Shown here: piece by piece, positions 1-7,985 of the stretch
Layout of the letters: every line of letters starts with the position of its first letter
Numbering within the stretch: position 1 is the first letter of the stretch
NCBI RefSeq assembly: GCF_001429505.1
Contig: NZ_LMJW01000020.1
Coordinates: forward strand, 668,398 to 724,644
Source of the DNA: Allobosea sp. Root483D1
GTDB taxonomy: Bacteria; Pseudomonadota; Alphaproteobacteria; Rhizobiales; Beijerinckiaceae
DNA length: 56,247 bases
Reading direction: 5' to 3'
Notes under the pieces: model-generated
Told to the model about the DNA's origin: nothing
What the model saw: only the letters and a program-made list of their open reading frames with translations
Database searches by the model: none
Translations under genes and position numbers: made by a program

Positions 1-72
1 TGCCCTTCAGCACTCTTGCCTCCCGCTTCGTTCCCGCGCCATCTTGCGCCGCAACGACATGGAGGCAGGACG

Positions 73-1563
73 ATGACGACGCGGCGCGATCTTCTGGCGG
101 GAGCGGGCCTCACCGCGCTCGCAACCCAGCTTCCGCTCGCCGCCTTCGCCCAGGCGAAAGATAGCATCACCGTCGGAATGACGCTGGAGCCGCCGACGCT
201 CGATCCGACCTCGGGCGCGGCGCAGGCGATCCGCGAGGTTGTGCTGCAGAATATCTTCGAAGGGCTGGTGGCGATGGACCGCACCGGCAAGCTCGTGCCG
301 TCGCTCGCCGAGAGCTGGACGATCTCCGTCGATGGGTTGACCTACAGGTTCAAGCTCCGGCCGAATGCGCGCTTCCATGATGGCACGCCGTTCTCCGCGC
401 GCGACGTCAAATTCTCCTTCGAGCGGGCGGTGGCGCCGGATTCGACCAACGCCCAGCGCTGGATCTTCGCGCCGATCGAGAGCATCGAGGCGCCGGAGCC
501 GATCACGCTCACGATCAAGCTGAAACAGCCGGCCGCGAATTTCCTCTACGGCCTCGCCTGGGGCGATGCGATTATCGTCTCGCCCGCGACGGCAGCGAAC
601 AACAAGACCAACCCGGTTGGCACCGGCCCGTTCAAGCTCGCGCGCTGGAATCGCGGCGACCGGCTCGAGCTGGCGCGCAACGACGAGTACTGGGGCGCCA
701 AGCCCTCTCTCGCCAAGGCGACCTTCCGCTTCATCTCCGATCCGCAAGCGCAGGTTGCGGCGCTGCGGGCCGGCGATATCGACGCCTTCACCAATCTCTC
801 GGCGCCGGAGGCGATCCCCCAACTCAAGGCGGATCCCAAGCTCAAGGTCACGCTCGGCAAGACCGAGGGCGAGACCATCCTCGCCATCAACAACGCCAAG
901 GCGCCGTTCAGCGATATCCGGGTGCGCCAGGCGATCTCGCATGTGCTCGACCGCAAGACGATCGCGCTCGGCATCTACGGCTTCGACCTCGACTATATCG
1001 GCAGTCATTTCTCGCCGCTGCACCCGGCCTATGTCGACCTGACCCAGACCTATCCGGTCGATCTCGCCAAGGCGAAGAGCCTGCTCGCGGCCGCGGGCTT
1101 GCCGAACGGCTTTGAATGCACGCTGCGGCTGCCGCCGCCGGCCTATGCCAGGCGCGGCGGCGAGATCGTCGCGGCGCTCTTGGCGCAGATCGGGATCACC
1201 GCCAAGATCGAGCCGCTGGAATTCCCGCAATGGCTGGAGCGGGTGTTCAAGGCCAGGGATTTCGACCTCACCATCATCTCGCACACCGAGCCGCTCGACA
1301 TCGCCAATTACGCCCGCGACGACTACTATTTCCAATACCGCAATCCCGAGTTCAAGGCGCTGATCGAGAGGATCGACCGCACGGTGGACGAGGCCGAGCG
1401 CAACAAGCTCTATGGCGATGCCCAGCGCATGCTGGCGCGCGATGCGGTCAACGGCTTCCTGTTCATCCTGCCGAAGATCACGGTGACGAAGGCCGATCTC
1501 GACGGCATGTGGACGGACTGGCCGCTGCCGCTGACGCCGCTGGCGGAGGTGCGCTGGCGGTAG
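73..1563 (+). CDS. ABC transporter substrate-binding protein, family 5 (peptide/opine type)
   Basis: 496-residue periplasmic binding protein of the DppA/OppA family. It captures a peptide-like or amide solute and delivers it to the two permeases downstream. The ATG is preceded by a strong GGAGG-type ribosome site at 61-67, better than the in-frame upstream TTG at 16. The N-terminus MTTRRDLLAGAGL with an Ala-rich stretch ending in AFAQA looks like a Tat signal (twin Arg at residues 4-5). The mature chain opens with the family-typical strand ITVGMTLEPPTLDP and carries NPVGTGPF near residue 180. It is first of a four-gene set (binding protein, permeases, amidase). No ATP-binding subunit lies in the window, so it is either upstream or shared. 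Family is clear, substrate is not. Confidence 0.93.
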   Translation: MTTRRDLLAGAGLTALATQLPLAAFAQAKDSITVGMTLEPPTLDPTSGAAQAIREVVLQNIFEGLVAMDRTGKLVPSLAESWTISVDGLTYRFKLRPNARFHDGTPFSARDVKFSFERAVAPDSTNAQRWIFAPIESIEAPEPITLTIKLKQPAANFLYGLAWGDAIIVSPATAANNKTNPVGTGPFKLARWNRGDRLELARNDEYWGAKPSLAKATFRFISDPQAQVAALRAGDIDAFTNLSAPEAIPQLKADPKLKVTLGKTEGETILAINNAKAPFSDIRVRQAISHVLDRKTIALGIYGFDLDYIGSHFSPLHPAYVDLTQTYPVDLAKAKSLLAAAGLPNGFECTLRLPPPAYARRGGEIVAALLAQIGITAKIEPLEFPQWLERVFKARDFDLTIISHTEPLDIANYARDDYYFQYRNPEFKALIERIDRTVDEAERNKLYGDAQRMLARDAVNGFLFILPKITVTKADLDGMWTDWPLPLTPLAEVRWR

Positions 1564-1597
1564 GTGTTTTGCGATGACGATCGGGACATCCGCAGGG

Positions 1598-1737
1598 AAC
1601 CCCTCTCCCGGATGGGAGAGGGGCAGGGGTGAGGGACCGCCGCTGATCGATAAGCGAAGCGTCGCCGTAGCGCCCATTGTAGTTGGGGCAGGCTCTCATC
1701 CCTGCCCTTCTCCCACACGGGAGAAGGGTTCCCCGCG
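1598..1737. repeat. Composite ~140-bp twin-hairpin repeat, copy 1
   Basis: Two related 50-bp units in inverted orientation (1598-1647 and 1688-1737) separated by 40 bp, filling the gap between the binding-protein and permease genes. Each unit contains a hairpin with arms of the form CCCCTCTCCC / GGGAGAGGGG. Unit 1598-1647 is identical, in reverse complement, to 55955-56004. Unit 1688-1737 matches 55864-55913 in reverse complement with one mismatch. The spacers are recognisably related too, so the whole 140-bp structure is the repeating unit. It resembles paired REP/BIME-type intergenic elements. Its position inside an operon suggests it may act as an mRNA-stabilising or attenuating structure (inference). 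Confidence 0.85.
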
Positions 1738-1791
1738 CCTCTCAAATCCGTTTCGCGTCGCCTCGTCCGGCCAGAGCCAGCAGAGTGGCGA

Positions 1792-2739
1792 ATGACCACC
1801 TACCTGCTCCGTCGCCTCCTCTCGTTCGTCGCGACATTGCTCGGCGCGGCGATCGTCATCTTCCTCGTGCTGGAGATACTGCCGGGCGATCCGGCGGCGG
1901 TGACGCTCGGGCTCAACGCGGCGCCCGAAGCGCTCGCGGCGCTGCGGGCCGAGATGGGGCTCGACCAGCCGGCGCTGCTGCGCTTCTTCAGCTGGATCGG
2001 CGGGCTGCTCACCGGTGATCTCGGCCTCAGCTACACCTATCGCGTGCCGGTGACGCAATTGATCGGAGAGCGCATGGTGGTGACGCTGCCGCTCGCTTCC
2101 ATGGCGATCCTGCTCGCTTCAGCTATCGGAATTCCGCTCGGTGCGCTCGCCGCGGCCAATCACAACCGCACCGGCGATGCGGCGGTGATGGTCTTCGCTC
2201 AGGCCGGGCTCGCCATCCCGAATTTCTGGTTCGGCCTGCTGCTCGTGCTGGTCTTCGCCGTCGGTGCCGGCTGGCTGCCGGCCGGGGGCTTCCCGGGTTG
2301 GCAGGCCGGCTTCTGGCCGGCGCTCAAGGCGCTGCTGCTGCCGGCTGTCGCGCTCGCTCTGCCGCAGGCGGCGATCCTCGCGCGCGTCACCCGCGCGGCC
2401 ATGCTCGAGACCATGCAGGAGGACTATGTCCGCACTGCCCGCGCCAAGGGTGTGAGCCGGCGGCGCACCATGTTGCGCCATGTCCTGCGCAACGCGCTGA
2501 TTCCGGTCGTCACCGTGCTCGGACTGCAATTCTCGGTGCTGCTGGCCGGTGCGATCATCATCGAGAACGTCTTCGCCCTGCCGGGACTCGGCCGGCTCGT
2601 CTTCCAGTCGATCGCGCAGCATGACCTGATCGTGGTCAAGGACCTGGTGATGCTGTTTGCAGGCCTGGTCGTCTTCATCAACTTCGCGATTGAGCTGCTC
2701 TACGGGCTGATCGATCCGCGTCTGCGGCAGGCGTCATGA
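1792..2739 (+). CDS. ABC transporter permease (DppB/OppB type)
   Basis: 315-residue inner-membrane permease of the peptide ABC importer family. The first helix follows the typical N-terminus MTTYLLRRLL and runs into the conserved ILPGDPA segment near residue 30. A cytoplasmic EAA loop, read as EDYVRTARAKGVSRR around residues 205-220, is where an ATPase would dock. Six hydrophobic segments are apparent. It overlaps the next permease by 4 bp (ATGA), so the two are translationally coupled and presumably form the heterodimeric channel. It is separated from the binding protein by a 228-bp gap holding a twin-hairpin repeat, which may change relative expression. Confidence 0.94.
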   Translation: MTTYLLRRLLSFVATLLGAAIVIFLVLEILPGDPAAVTLGLNAAPEALAALRAEMGLDQPALLRFFSWIGGLLTGDLGLSYTYRVPVTQLIGERMVVTLPLASMAILLASAIGIPLGALAAANHNRTGDAAVMVFAQAGLAIPNFWFGLLLVLVFAVGAGWLPAGGFPGWQAGFWPALKALLLPAVALALPQAAILARVTRAAMLETMQEDYVRTARAKGVSRRRTMLRHVLRNALIPVVTVLGLQFSVLLAGAIIIENVFALPGLGRLVFQSIAQHDLIVVKDLVMLFAGLVVFINFAIELLYGLIDPRLRQAS

Positions 2740-3593
2740 GCGTAATCGCGCCACGTTCCCGCCCGCGGCGCTGGTGGGCCGGGCCGTCCTTCCTGGCCGG
2801 CCTGCTGCTTGGCGGGCTCGTCGTCGCGATGGCGCTGATCTCCTATCTCTGGACGCCTTATGAGCCGACGCAGATGGCGATCCTGAAGCGCTTGCGGCCG
2901 CCTTCGGCCGAGCACTGGTTCGGTACCGACCAGTTCGGCCGCGACGTGTTCTCGATGATCATGGTCGGTGCCCGCAATTCGCTCGCGGTCGGCCTCGGTG
3001 CGGTTGGTCTCGGCCTGACGGCCGGCAGCGCGCTCGGGCTGATCGCCGCAATCCGGCGCGACGGCTGGCTCGACAACCTGATCATGCGCATGGCCGATTT
3101 CAGCCACGCTTTTCCGGCTGTGCTCTCGGCGATCATGATCAGCGCGGTCTGGGGACCCGGCATGATGAATGCGGTGATCGCGATCGCGCTGTTCAGCCTG
3201 CCCTATTTCGCCAGGCTGGCGCGCGGGGCGGCGCTGCAATGCTGGGCGCTCGATTATGTGCTGGCGGCGCGCGCGGCCGGGCTGACCGAGATGGCGATCA
3301 CGCGCCAGCATGTCCTGCCCAATATCGCCGGCGTGCTGGTGGTGCAGGCGACGATCCAGTTCGCGCTCGCCATCCTCGCCGAAGCCGGTCTGTCCTATCT
3401 TGGCCTCGGCACGCAGCCGCCGGCGCCGAGCTGGGGCAGGATGCTCAACGAGGCGCAGACCTTCATGGCGGCGCAGCCCTGGCTCGCGATTTTCCCCGGC
3501 GCGGCGATCGCGCTTTCGGTACTGGCCTTCAATTTGCTGGGCGATGGTTTGCGCGACGCGGTCGATCCGCGCATGCGCCGTTCGCGGGATTGA
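2736..3593 (+). CDS. ABC transporter permease (DppC/OppC type)
   Basis: 285-residue partner permease. It has the N-terminal helix followed by the DppC-specific segment HWFGTDQFGRDVFS around residues 60-75, and an EAA loop with the pattern DYVLAARAAGLTEM. The C-terminus GDGLRDAVDPRMR is characteristic of this subfamily. Translation is coupled to the upstream permease through an ATGA overlap at 2736-2739. Together with the gene at 1792 it forms the membrane channel for the binding protein at 73. The amidase gene follows after 28 bp, suggesting that the imported solute is an amide to be hydrolysed in the cytoplasm (inference). Confidence 0.94.
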   Translation: MSVIAPRSRPRRWWAGPSFLAGLLLGGLVVAMALISYLWTPYEPTQMAILKRLRPPSAEHWFGTDQFGRDVFSMIMVGARNSLAVGLGAVGLGLTAGSALGLIAAIRRDGWLDNLIMRMADFSHAFPAVLSAIMISAVWGPGMMNAVIAIALFSLPYFARLARGAALQCWALDYVLAARAAGLTEMAITRQHVLPNIAGVLVVQATIQFALAILAEAGLSYLGLGTQPPAPSWGRMLNEAQTFMAAQPWLAIFPGAAIALSVLAFNLLGDGLRDAVDPRMRRSRD

Positions 3594-3621
3594 TTATGGA
3601 TATGCTTGCGGAGTCTCACCC

Positions 3622-5019
3622 ATGATCGAGTTCGCCGATCTCAGCGCCGTCGACATGCTCAGGGCCTTCCGCTCGCGCGAGCTCTCGCCGGTCGAGGTCA
3701 CCGAGGCGGTGATCCAGCGCATCGAACTCTGGGAGCCGTCGCTGAAGGCGCTCTACGCCTATGACCCCGATGGCGCCCGCGCCACGGCGAAGGCGAGCGA
3801 GGGCCGCTGGCGCCGGGGCGAGGCGCTGGCGCTCGACGGCGTGCCCTGCACGATCAAGGAGAACATCGCGACCAAGGGCACAGCCGTTCCGCTGGGCACG
3901 GCGGCGATGGAGCTCAACCCAGCCGCGGCCGACGCGCCGCCGGCGCAGCGCCTGCGCGAGGCCGGCTGCGTCATCCTCGCCAAGACGACGATGCCCGATT
4001 ACGGCATGCTCTCCTCCGGCCTGTCGAGCTTCCACGAGCTGGCGCGCAACCCGTTCGATCTCTCGAAGAACCCCGGTGGCTCCTCGGCCGGGGCGGGCGC
4101 TGCGGGGGCGGCAGGCTACGGCCCCTTACATGTCGGCACCGATATCGGTGGCTCGATCCGGCTGCCGGCCGGCTGGTGCGGATTGGTCGGCCTGAAGCCG
4201 AGCTTCGGCCGCGTGCCGATCGACCCGACCTATTACGGCCGTGTCGCCGGGCCGATGACGCGCACTGTCGCCGATGCCGCGTTGATGATGAGCGAACTGT
4301 CGAAACCCGACGAGCGTGACCCGATGTGCCTGCCGCCGCAGGAGATCGCCTGGGGCGAGCTCGAGCGCGAGCCACGCGGGCTCAGGATCGGACTTCAGCT
4401 CGAAGCCGGCATCGGCCTGCCGGTCGAGCCCGAAGTGAGGGCAGCGGTCGCCAAGGCGGCCGATGCCTTCCGCAAGGCGGGTGCGATCGTCGAGCTGGCG
4501 CCGCCCTTCCTGACGCAGGACATGCTCGACGGGCTCGACGATTTCTGGCGCCAGCGCGCCTGGGCCGAGATCGGTTCGCTGCCGCGGGAACGGCAGGACA
4601 AGGTGCTGCCCTATATCTACGCCTGGGCCGAGCGGGGGAGGGCGCTTACTGGCGCGCAGGTCCATCGCGGCATGAGCCAGATGCTGGCGATCCGCCATGC
4701 GGGGCTGAAGGCAATCGCTCCCTTCGACTATGTGCTCTCGCCGGTCTCGCCGGTGCCGAGTTTTCCCGCCGAGCTGGCATCGCCGCTCGACGATCCTGAG
4801 CGGCCCTTCGAGCACATCGTCTTCACCGTCGCCGCCAACATGTCGGACCAGCCGGCGATCTCGGTGCATGCCGGCATGACGGCGTCGGGCCTGCCGATCG
4901 GCCTGCAGATCACTGGCAAGCGCTTCGACGATCTCGGCGTGCTGCAAATGGCGCGGGCATGGGAGCGTTTGCGTGGTGATGGGCCGGAGTGGCCGCGCGC
5001 TCCGCAGAATGCGGGTTAA
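3622..5019 (+). CDS. Amidase signature family hydrolase
   Basis: 465-residue amidase of the GatA/AtzE-like signature family, which hydrolyses carbon-nitrogen amide bonds with a Ser-cisSer-Lys triad. The Lys is in CTIKEN (near residue 78). The Gly/Ser-rich signature is NPGGSSAGAGAA, and the nucleophile lies in GGSIRLPA (near residue 176). The start at 3622 gives the usual N-terminus (ADLSAVDMLRAFRSRELSPVEV). The open frame extends upstream into the permease gene, but that part is not homologous. As last gene of the importer operon it probably processes the imported substrate. A GatA role is unlikely because no gatC or gatB is near. Confidence 0.93.
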   Translation: MIEFADLSAVDMLRAFRSRELSPVEVTEAVIQRIELWEPSLKALYAYDPDGARATAKASEGRWRRGEALALDGVPCTIKENIATKGTAVPLGTAAMELNPAAADAPPAQRLREAGCVILAKTTMPDYGMLSSGLSSFHELARNPFDLSKNPGGSSAGAGAAGAAGYGPLHVGTDIGGSIRLPAGWCGLVGLKPSFGRVPIDPTYYGRVAGPMTRTVADAALMMSELSKPDERDPMCLPPQEIAWGELEREPRGLRIGLQLEAGIGLPVEPEVRAAVAKAADAFRKAGAIVELAPPFLTQDMLDGLDDFWRQRAWAEIGSLPRERQDKVLPYIYAWAERGRALTGAQVHRGMSQMLAIRHAGLKAIAPFDYVLSPVSPVPSFPAELASPLDDPERPFEHIVFTVAANMSDQPAISVHAGMTASGLPIGLQITGKRFDDLGVLQMARAWERLRGDGPEWPRAPQNAG

Positions 5020-5433
5020 TCAAGCTTTCTTCGACTTTTTCCCAGCCGTGTTGAGCGCCACGGCTGCGCGGATGAGCGCCGTCAGCGCTGCTTTGTCGAT
5101 CGCAGTGCCCTCATGGATGTCGATGGCGCGCCGCGTGTTGCCATCGAGGCTGGAATTGAACAGGCCTGAGGGATCGGGCAGCGAGGCGCCCTTGGCGAAG
5201 GTCAGCTTCACCGCGGCCTTGTAGGTCTCGCCGGTGCAGATGATGCCGGCATGTTCCCAGACCGGGACGCCGCGCCATTTCCAGGTCTCGACGACCTCGG
5301 GATCGGCCTGCCGGATGATCGCGCGGACCTTGGCGAGTGCTGTGCCGCGCCAGTCAGTCAGTTCCGCGATCCGGGCGTCGATCAGTTCGGAGGCCGAGGC
5401 TCCGTCGTCCGTCTTGTCGTTCGCCTGCTTCAT
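5020..5433 (-). CDS. DUF1801 domain protein
   Basis: 137-residue cytoplasmic protein of the DUF1801 (YdhG-like) fold. The hallmark region reads ETWKWRGVPVWEHAGIICTGETYK, followed by KLTFAKGASLPDP and a Lys-rich C-terminus (GKKSKKA). The start MKQANDKTDD was chosen because the protein then begins just before the conserved helix. It is the last gene of a minus-strand run headed by an ArsR repressor at 6955. The preceding gene is a second, divergent DUF1801 protein, so the pair may be an old tandem duplication. Molecular function of the family is not established. It ends exactly next to the convergent amidase stop. Confidence 0.8.
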   Translation of the reverse strand: MKQANDKTDDGASASELIDARIAELTDWRGTALAKVRAIIRQADPEVVETWKWRGVPVWEHAGIICTGETYKAAVKLTFAKGASLPDPSGLFNSSLDGNTRRAIDIHEGTAIDKAALTALIRAAVALNTAGKKSKKA

Positions 5434-5459
5434 CGGGCCGATATCCTTAAGACTGCCGT

Positions 5460-5936
5460 TCACATCTTCTCGCCGGGCATGGCAGCGGCCTGCTTCACCC
5501 AGGCAGTGAATTGCGCCTCGTCGAGACCGTCGTCCTCGCGGATGTCGAGATAGCGTACCTCCTTCTGCTTCGAGGTGCCGGGCGGGACGGGGTCGAGAGA
5601 GGCGCCGCGGAAGAAGGCGACCTTCACGTATTTCGCGAAGACATGGATGCCGAGGAACCAGTAATCGTCTTCGAGCCCATAGAGCGGCGAGTTCCATTTC
5701 ACCGCTTTCCTGATGCCGGGCACGGCGCTGGTGATCAATGCGTCCAAGCGGGCTCCGAGCCCGCTCTTCCAGCCCGGCATGGCGGCGATATAGGCCTGCA
5801 CCGGCGCATCGCCATAACCCTTCGCGATTTGCGGATTCCCGCCGGAGAGGAGAACAGGGCCAGCGCTCGCGCTGGCCTCTCCTGCCGCCTTCGTCGCTGT
5901 CTTCTTCGCCGATGCTTTGGTGGTCTTGCCCGCCAT
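5460..5936 (-). CDS. DUF1801 domain protein with Lys/Ala-rich N-terminal tail
   Basis: 158 residues. The first ~28 form a basic Lys/Ala/Thr-rich tail (AGKTTKASAKKTATKAAGE). The remainder is a DUF1801 domain with AVKWNSPLYGLEDDYWFLGIHVFAKYVK-type core (core residues roughly 75-105) and a C-terminal FTAWVKQAAAMPGEKM. The first ATG that precedes the basic tail was taken as start; an upstream in-frame start at 5969 lacks support. The histone-like tail could bind nucleic acid, but that is only a composition argument. It lies in the ArsR-headed operon, 10 bp after the small membrane protein gene. Confidence 0.8.
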   Translation of the reverse strand: MAGKTTKASAKKTATKAAGEASASAGPVLLSGGNPQIAKGYGDAPVQAYIAAMPGWKSGLGARLDALITSAVPGIRKAVKWNSPLYGLEDDYWFLGIHVFAKYVKVAFFRGASLDPVPPGTSKQKEVRYLDIREDDGLDEAQFTAWVKQAAAMPGEKM

Positions 5937-5946
5937 GTCCCGACTC

Positions 5947-6207
5947 CTATCCGCCAGCCCGTCGCCCATTCCGCCAGCCGGCGGTGTAGGGCAGCACGAA
6001 CATATAGAGGCCCGAGAACAGCAGCAGGAAGAGCGGCAGCAGCGGTGAGTAGACGATCCAGGCCGGCGGCGGTCCCAGCGCCATGGCTATGAAATTGGCG
6101 ATGACGGTCGCCGTGAAGATGAGGGCGAGCCAGCGATGGCCCTGCCGAATAGCGCTGCTCCAGGTCACGGGTACCTCCTTTCCAAATATGACAGCCGACA
6201 TGGTCAC
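5947..6207 (-). CDS. Small two-helix membrane protein, unknown function
   Basis: 86 residues starting at a GTG that overlaps the SRPBCC stop codon (GTGA, 6204-6207). An ATG two codons later (6201) is an equally possible start. Two hydrophobic segments are visible, about residues 26-46 (WLALIFTATVIANFIAMAL) and 52-75 (VYSPLLPLFLLLFSGLYMFV), with a basic tail (WRNGRRAGG). I do not recognise a named family. Tight coupling to the ArsR and SRPBCC genes indicates a common regulon. Confidence 0.75.
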   Translation of the reverse strand: MTMSAVIFGKEVPVTWSSAIRQGHRWLALIFTATVIANFIAMALGPPPAWIVYSPLLPLFLLLFSGLYMFVLPYTAGWRNGRRAGG

Positions 6208-6635
6208 TCTGCCCGGGCCAGCAGCTCTTCGAGCTTGCCGAAGAAAGCCTGCCAGCCGGCCTTGGCACCGCCAAAAGCCTGCTTCTGCTCCGGCCGGAAG
6301 CCTGCCTGCTCCATGCGTAGCAAAGTGCCCTTGGGCGTAGCGGTGAGGGTGAAGGTCACCGTGCTCTTCATGTCGAAGGCGGGGTCGTCATGGGCGAAGT
6401 CCCAGCTGTAGGACAGCGTCCGGTTCGGCTCGATGTCGAGAACCTCGCAATCGAGCACGCCGCCCCATTCGCCGCGCAGGTTGAAGCGATGTCCGACGAC
6501 CGGCGAAAAATCGTTCTTCATCAGCCATTCCGCGATCAGGTGCGGCTGCGTCAGCGCCCGCCAGAGCTTTTCCGGAGGGTGGGCGATCTCGCGCTCGACG
6601 ACGACGGAGCGCATTTGCGTTGCGGCGGTGTTCAC
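6204..6635 (-). CDS. SRPBCC/AHSA1-family protein (START-like fold)
   Basis: 143-residue member of the activator-of-Hsp90-homologue (AHSA1-like) group with a helix-grip ligand pocket. Diagnostic stretches are VVEREIAHPPEKLWRALTQP at residues ~12-31, then PNRTLSYSWDF and a C-terminal GGAKAGWQAFFGKLEELL helix. Such proteins very often sit directly behind an ArsR regulator, as here, where the start overlaps the ArsR stop (6632-6635). The ligand is unknown. The physical coupling suggests that it binds a compound related to the regulator's signal (inference). Confidence 0.88.
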   Translation of the reverse strand: MNTAATQMRSVVVEREIAHPPEKLWRALTQPHLIAEWLMKNDFSPVVGHRFNLRGEWGGVLDCEVLDIEPNRTLSYSWDFAHDDPAFDMKSTVTFTLTATPKGTLLRMEQAGFRPEQKQAFGGAKAGWQAFFGKLEELLARAE

Positions 6636-6955
6636 TGGTCCATTCTCCCAAGCAAATTTTCAAGGTCGTCGAACCGCGCCTCCCAGAACCCGGCCATCTG
6701 GCTGGTCCAGTCGATCAGCGGGGAGAGCGCGCCGAGTTGGGCGCTATAATGGGTCTGGCGGCCGGCATGCCGGTCGCGCACCAGCCCGGCCTGCTTCAGC
6801 ACGCCGAGATGTTTCGAGACCGCCGGTTGCGAGACACCGGCCTGCGCCGTCAGCGCCCCGACCGTCTGCTCGCCGTCCCGGCACAGGCGCTCGAAGATGG
6901 CGCGCCGCGTCGGGTCGGCGAGTGTCCTGAAGAGGAGGTCATGCGCATCCTGCAT
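6632..6955 (-). CDS. ArsR-family winged-helix repressor
   Basis: 107-residue HTH protein. FRTLADPTRRAIFERL (residues ~9-24) and the recognition helix AGVSQPAVSKHLGVLKQAGLV are typical of ArsR/SmtB folds. The Cys metal-binding motif of arsenic sensors (CVC) is absent, so it belongs to the non-metal branch commonly paired with SRPBCC proteins. It heads a five-gene minus-strand operon down to 5020, each junction overlapping or nearly so. A candidate operator dyad lies 19 bp upstream (6974-6995), consistent with autoregulation. Confidence 0.92.
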   Translation of the reverse strand: MQDAHDLLFRTLADPTRRAIFERLCRDGEQTVGALTAQAGVSQPAVSKHLGVLKQAGLVRDRHAGRQTHYSAQLGALSPLIDWTSQMAGFWEARFDDLENLLGRMDQ

Positions 6956-6973
6956 CTAGATCAATAACCCGTT

Positions 6974-6995
6974 GGCTATGGATTTATTCATAACC
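6974..6995. promoter_or_regulatory. Candidate ArsR operator dyad
   Basis: Imperfect inverted repeat GGCTATG - 8 bp - CATAACC (6 of 7 positions pair), in an AT-rich patch just upstream of the arsR start. Size and location suit a winged-helix dimer. No footprint or second copy supports it, so it is a candidate only. Confidence 0.4.
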
Positions 6996-7163
6996 ACAGA
7001 GATATGAGTTGGTCAAGCGCTTTCGCTGATGGTGCGGGGCAGGGGCGCGGCGGGCGCGCTGGACCCTGTCTCGCCGTTCCAGCAGGATGCCTGGCGAAAC
7101 CGCGGGGCGCCCCGGCTTCCCTGCCGGGATGTCCCTGCGATCCTGCCTTCGAGGGACTTCACC

Positions 7164-7964
7164 ATGGATCTGATGCTGAACGGCAAACGCGCTTTGGTCA
7201 CCGGCGGCAGCAAGGGAATCGGCCGCGCCATCGCCCGGCAGCTGGCGCTGGAAGGCGTCGATGTGGTCATCGCCGCGCGCAACCAGGCGGAGCTCGACGC
7301 CGCCGCTGCCGAGTTGGCGCAGGAGACCGGCCGCAAGGTCGTCGGTCTCACCGTCGATACGCAGGACGATGCCTCGGTCAAGGCGCTGGTCGCCGGCACC
7401 GTCGCGGCGCTGGGTGGGCTCGACATCCTCGTCAACGCCGCGGCCAAGCCTGGCGGTCAGGCGACGCCGCCCAAACTCGCCGAGATCACCGACGCGCTGT
7501 TCTTCGACGACGTCAACGTCAAGGTGATGGGCTATCTGCGCATGGCCCGCGAGGCGGCGCCGGTGATGGAGGCCAATGGCTGGGGCCGGATCATCAATAT
7601 CAGCGGGCTGGCGGCGCGCCTGACCGGCTCGACTATCGGCTCGATCCGCAATGTGGCCGTCGCGGCGCTGACCAAGAACCTCGCCGACGAACTCGGCCCG
7701 AAGGGCATCAACGTCACCGTGGTGCATCCCGGCACGACCCGCACCGAGAAGACGCCGGGCGTGGTCGCGGCGCGGGTGGCGGCGTCCGGGCTGGCGCCGG
7801 AAGAGGTCGAGCGCCGCATGGCCGCCAATGTCACGATCGGCCGGCTGGTCGACATGGCCGAGGTCGCCGACATCGTCGCCTTCCTGGCCTCACCGCGCAG
7901 CGTCGCCATCAATGGCGACGCGATCGCCTGCGGCGGCGGCTCGAAGGGCGCGATCCACTACTGA
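7164..7964 (+). CDS. Short-chain dehydrogenase/reductase fold protein lacking the YxxxK pair
   Basis: 266 residues with a clear Rossmann fold. The nucleotide motif TGGSKGIG is at 13-20, NAA at 91-93 and the active-site Ser at 147 (NISG). Where SDRs carry Tyr-x-x-x-Lys (aligned through the AVAALTK helix) this protein reads GSIRN at 159-163, so both the catalytic Tyr and Lys are replaced. It may be a divergent enzyme with another proton donor or a non-catalytic binder. The start at 7164 has a GAGGGA ribosome site seven bases upstream. It is transcribed away from the ArsR operon and shares its 208-bp intergenic region. Confidence 0.9.
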   Translation: MDLMLNGKRALVTGGSKGIGRAIARQLALEGVDVVIAARNQAELDAAAAELAQETGRKVVGLTVDTQDDASVKALVAGTVAALGGLDILVNAAAKPGGQATPPKLAEITDALFFDDVNVKVMGYLRMAREAAPVMEANGWGRIINISGLAARLTGSTIGSIRNVAVAALTKNLADELGPKGINVTVVHPGTTRTEKTPGVVAARVAASGLAPEEVERRMAANVTIGRLVDMAEVADIVAFLASPRSVAINGDAIACGGGSKGAIHY

Positions 7965-7985
7965 GCGGTCGCGCCCGCTCGCCGG

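Noticed and set aside
1598..1737. CRISPR-like array because of repeated units with ~40-bp spacers
   Set aside because: There are only two units per locus, they are inverted rather than direct, spacers are related to each other, and no cas genes are present.
3310..3621. N-terminal extension of the amidase by about 104 residues
   Set aside because: The extension is read in another frame of the dppC-like gene, is Arg/Ser-rich, and lacks similarity; the ATG at 3622 starts the conserved domain.
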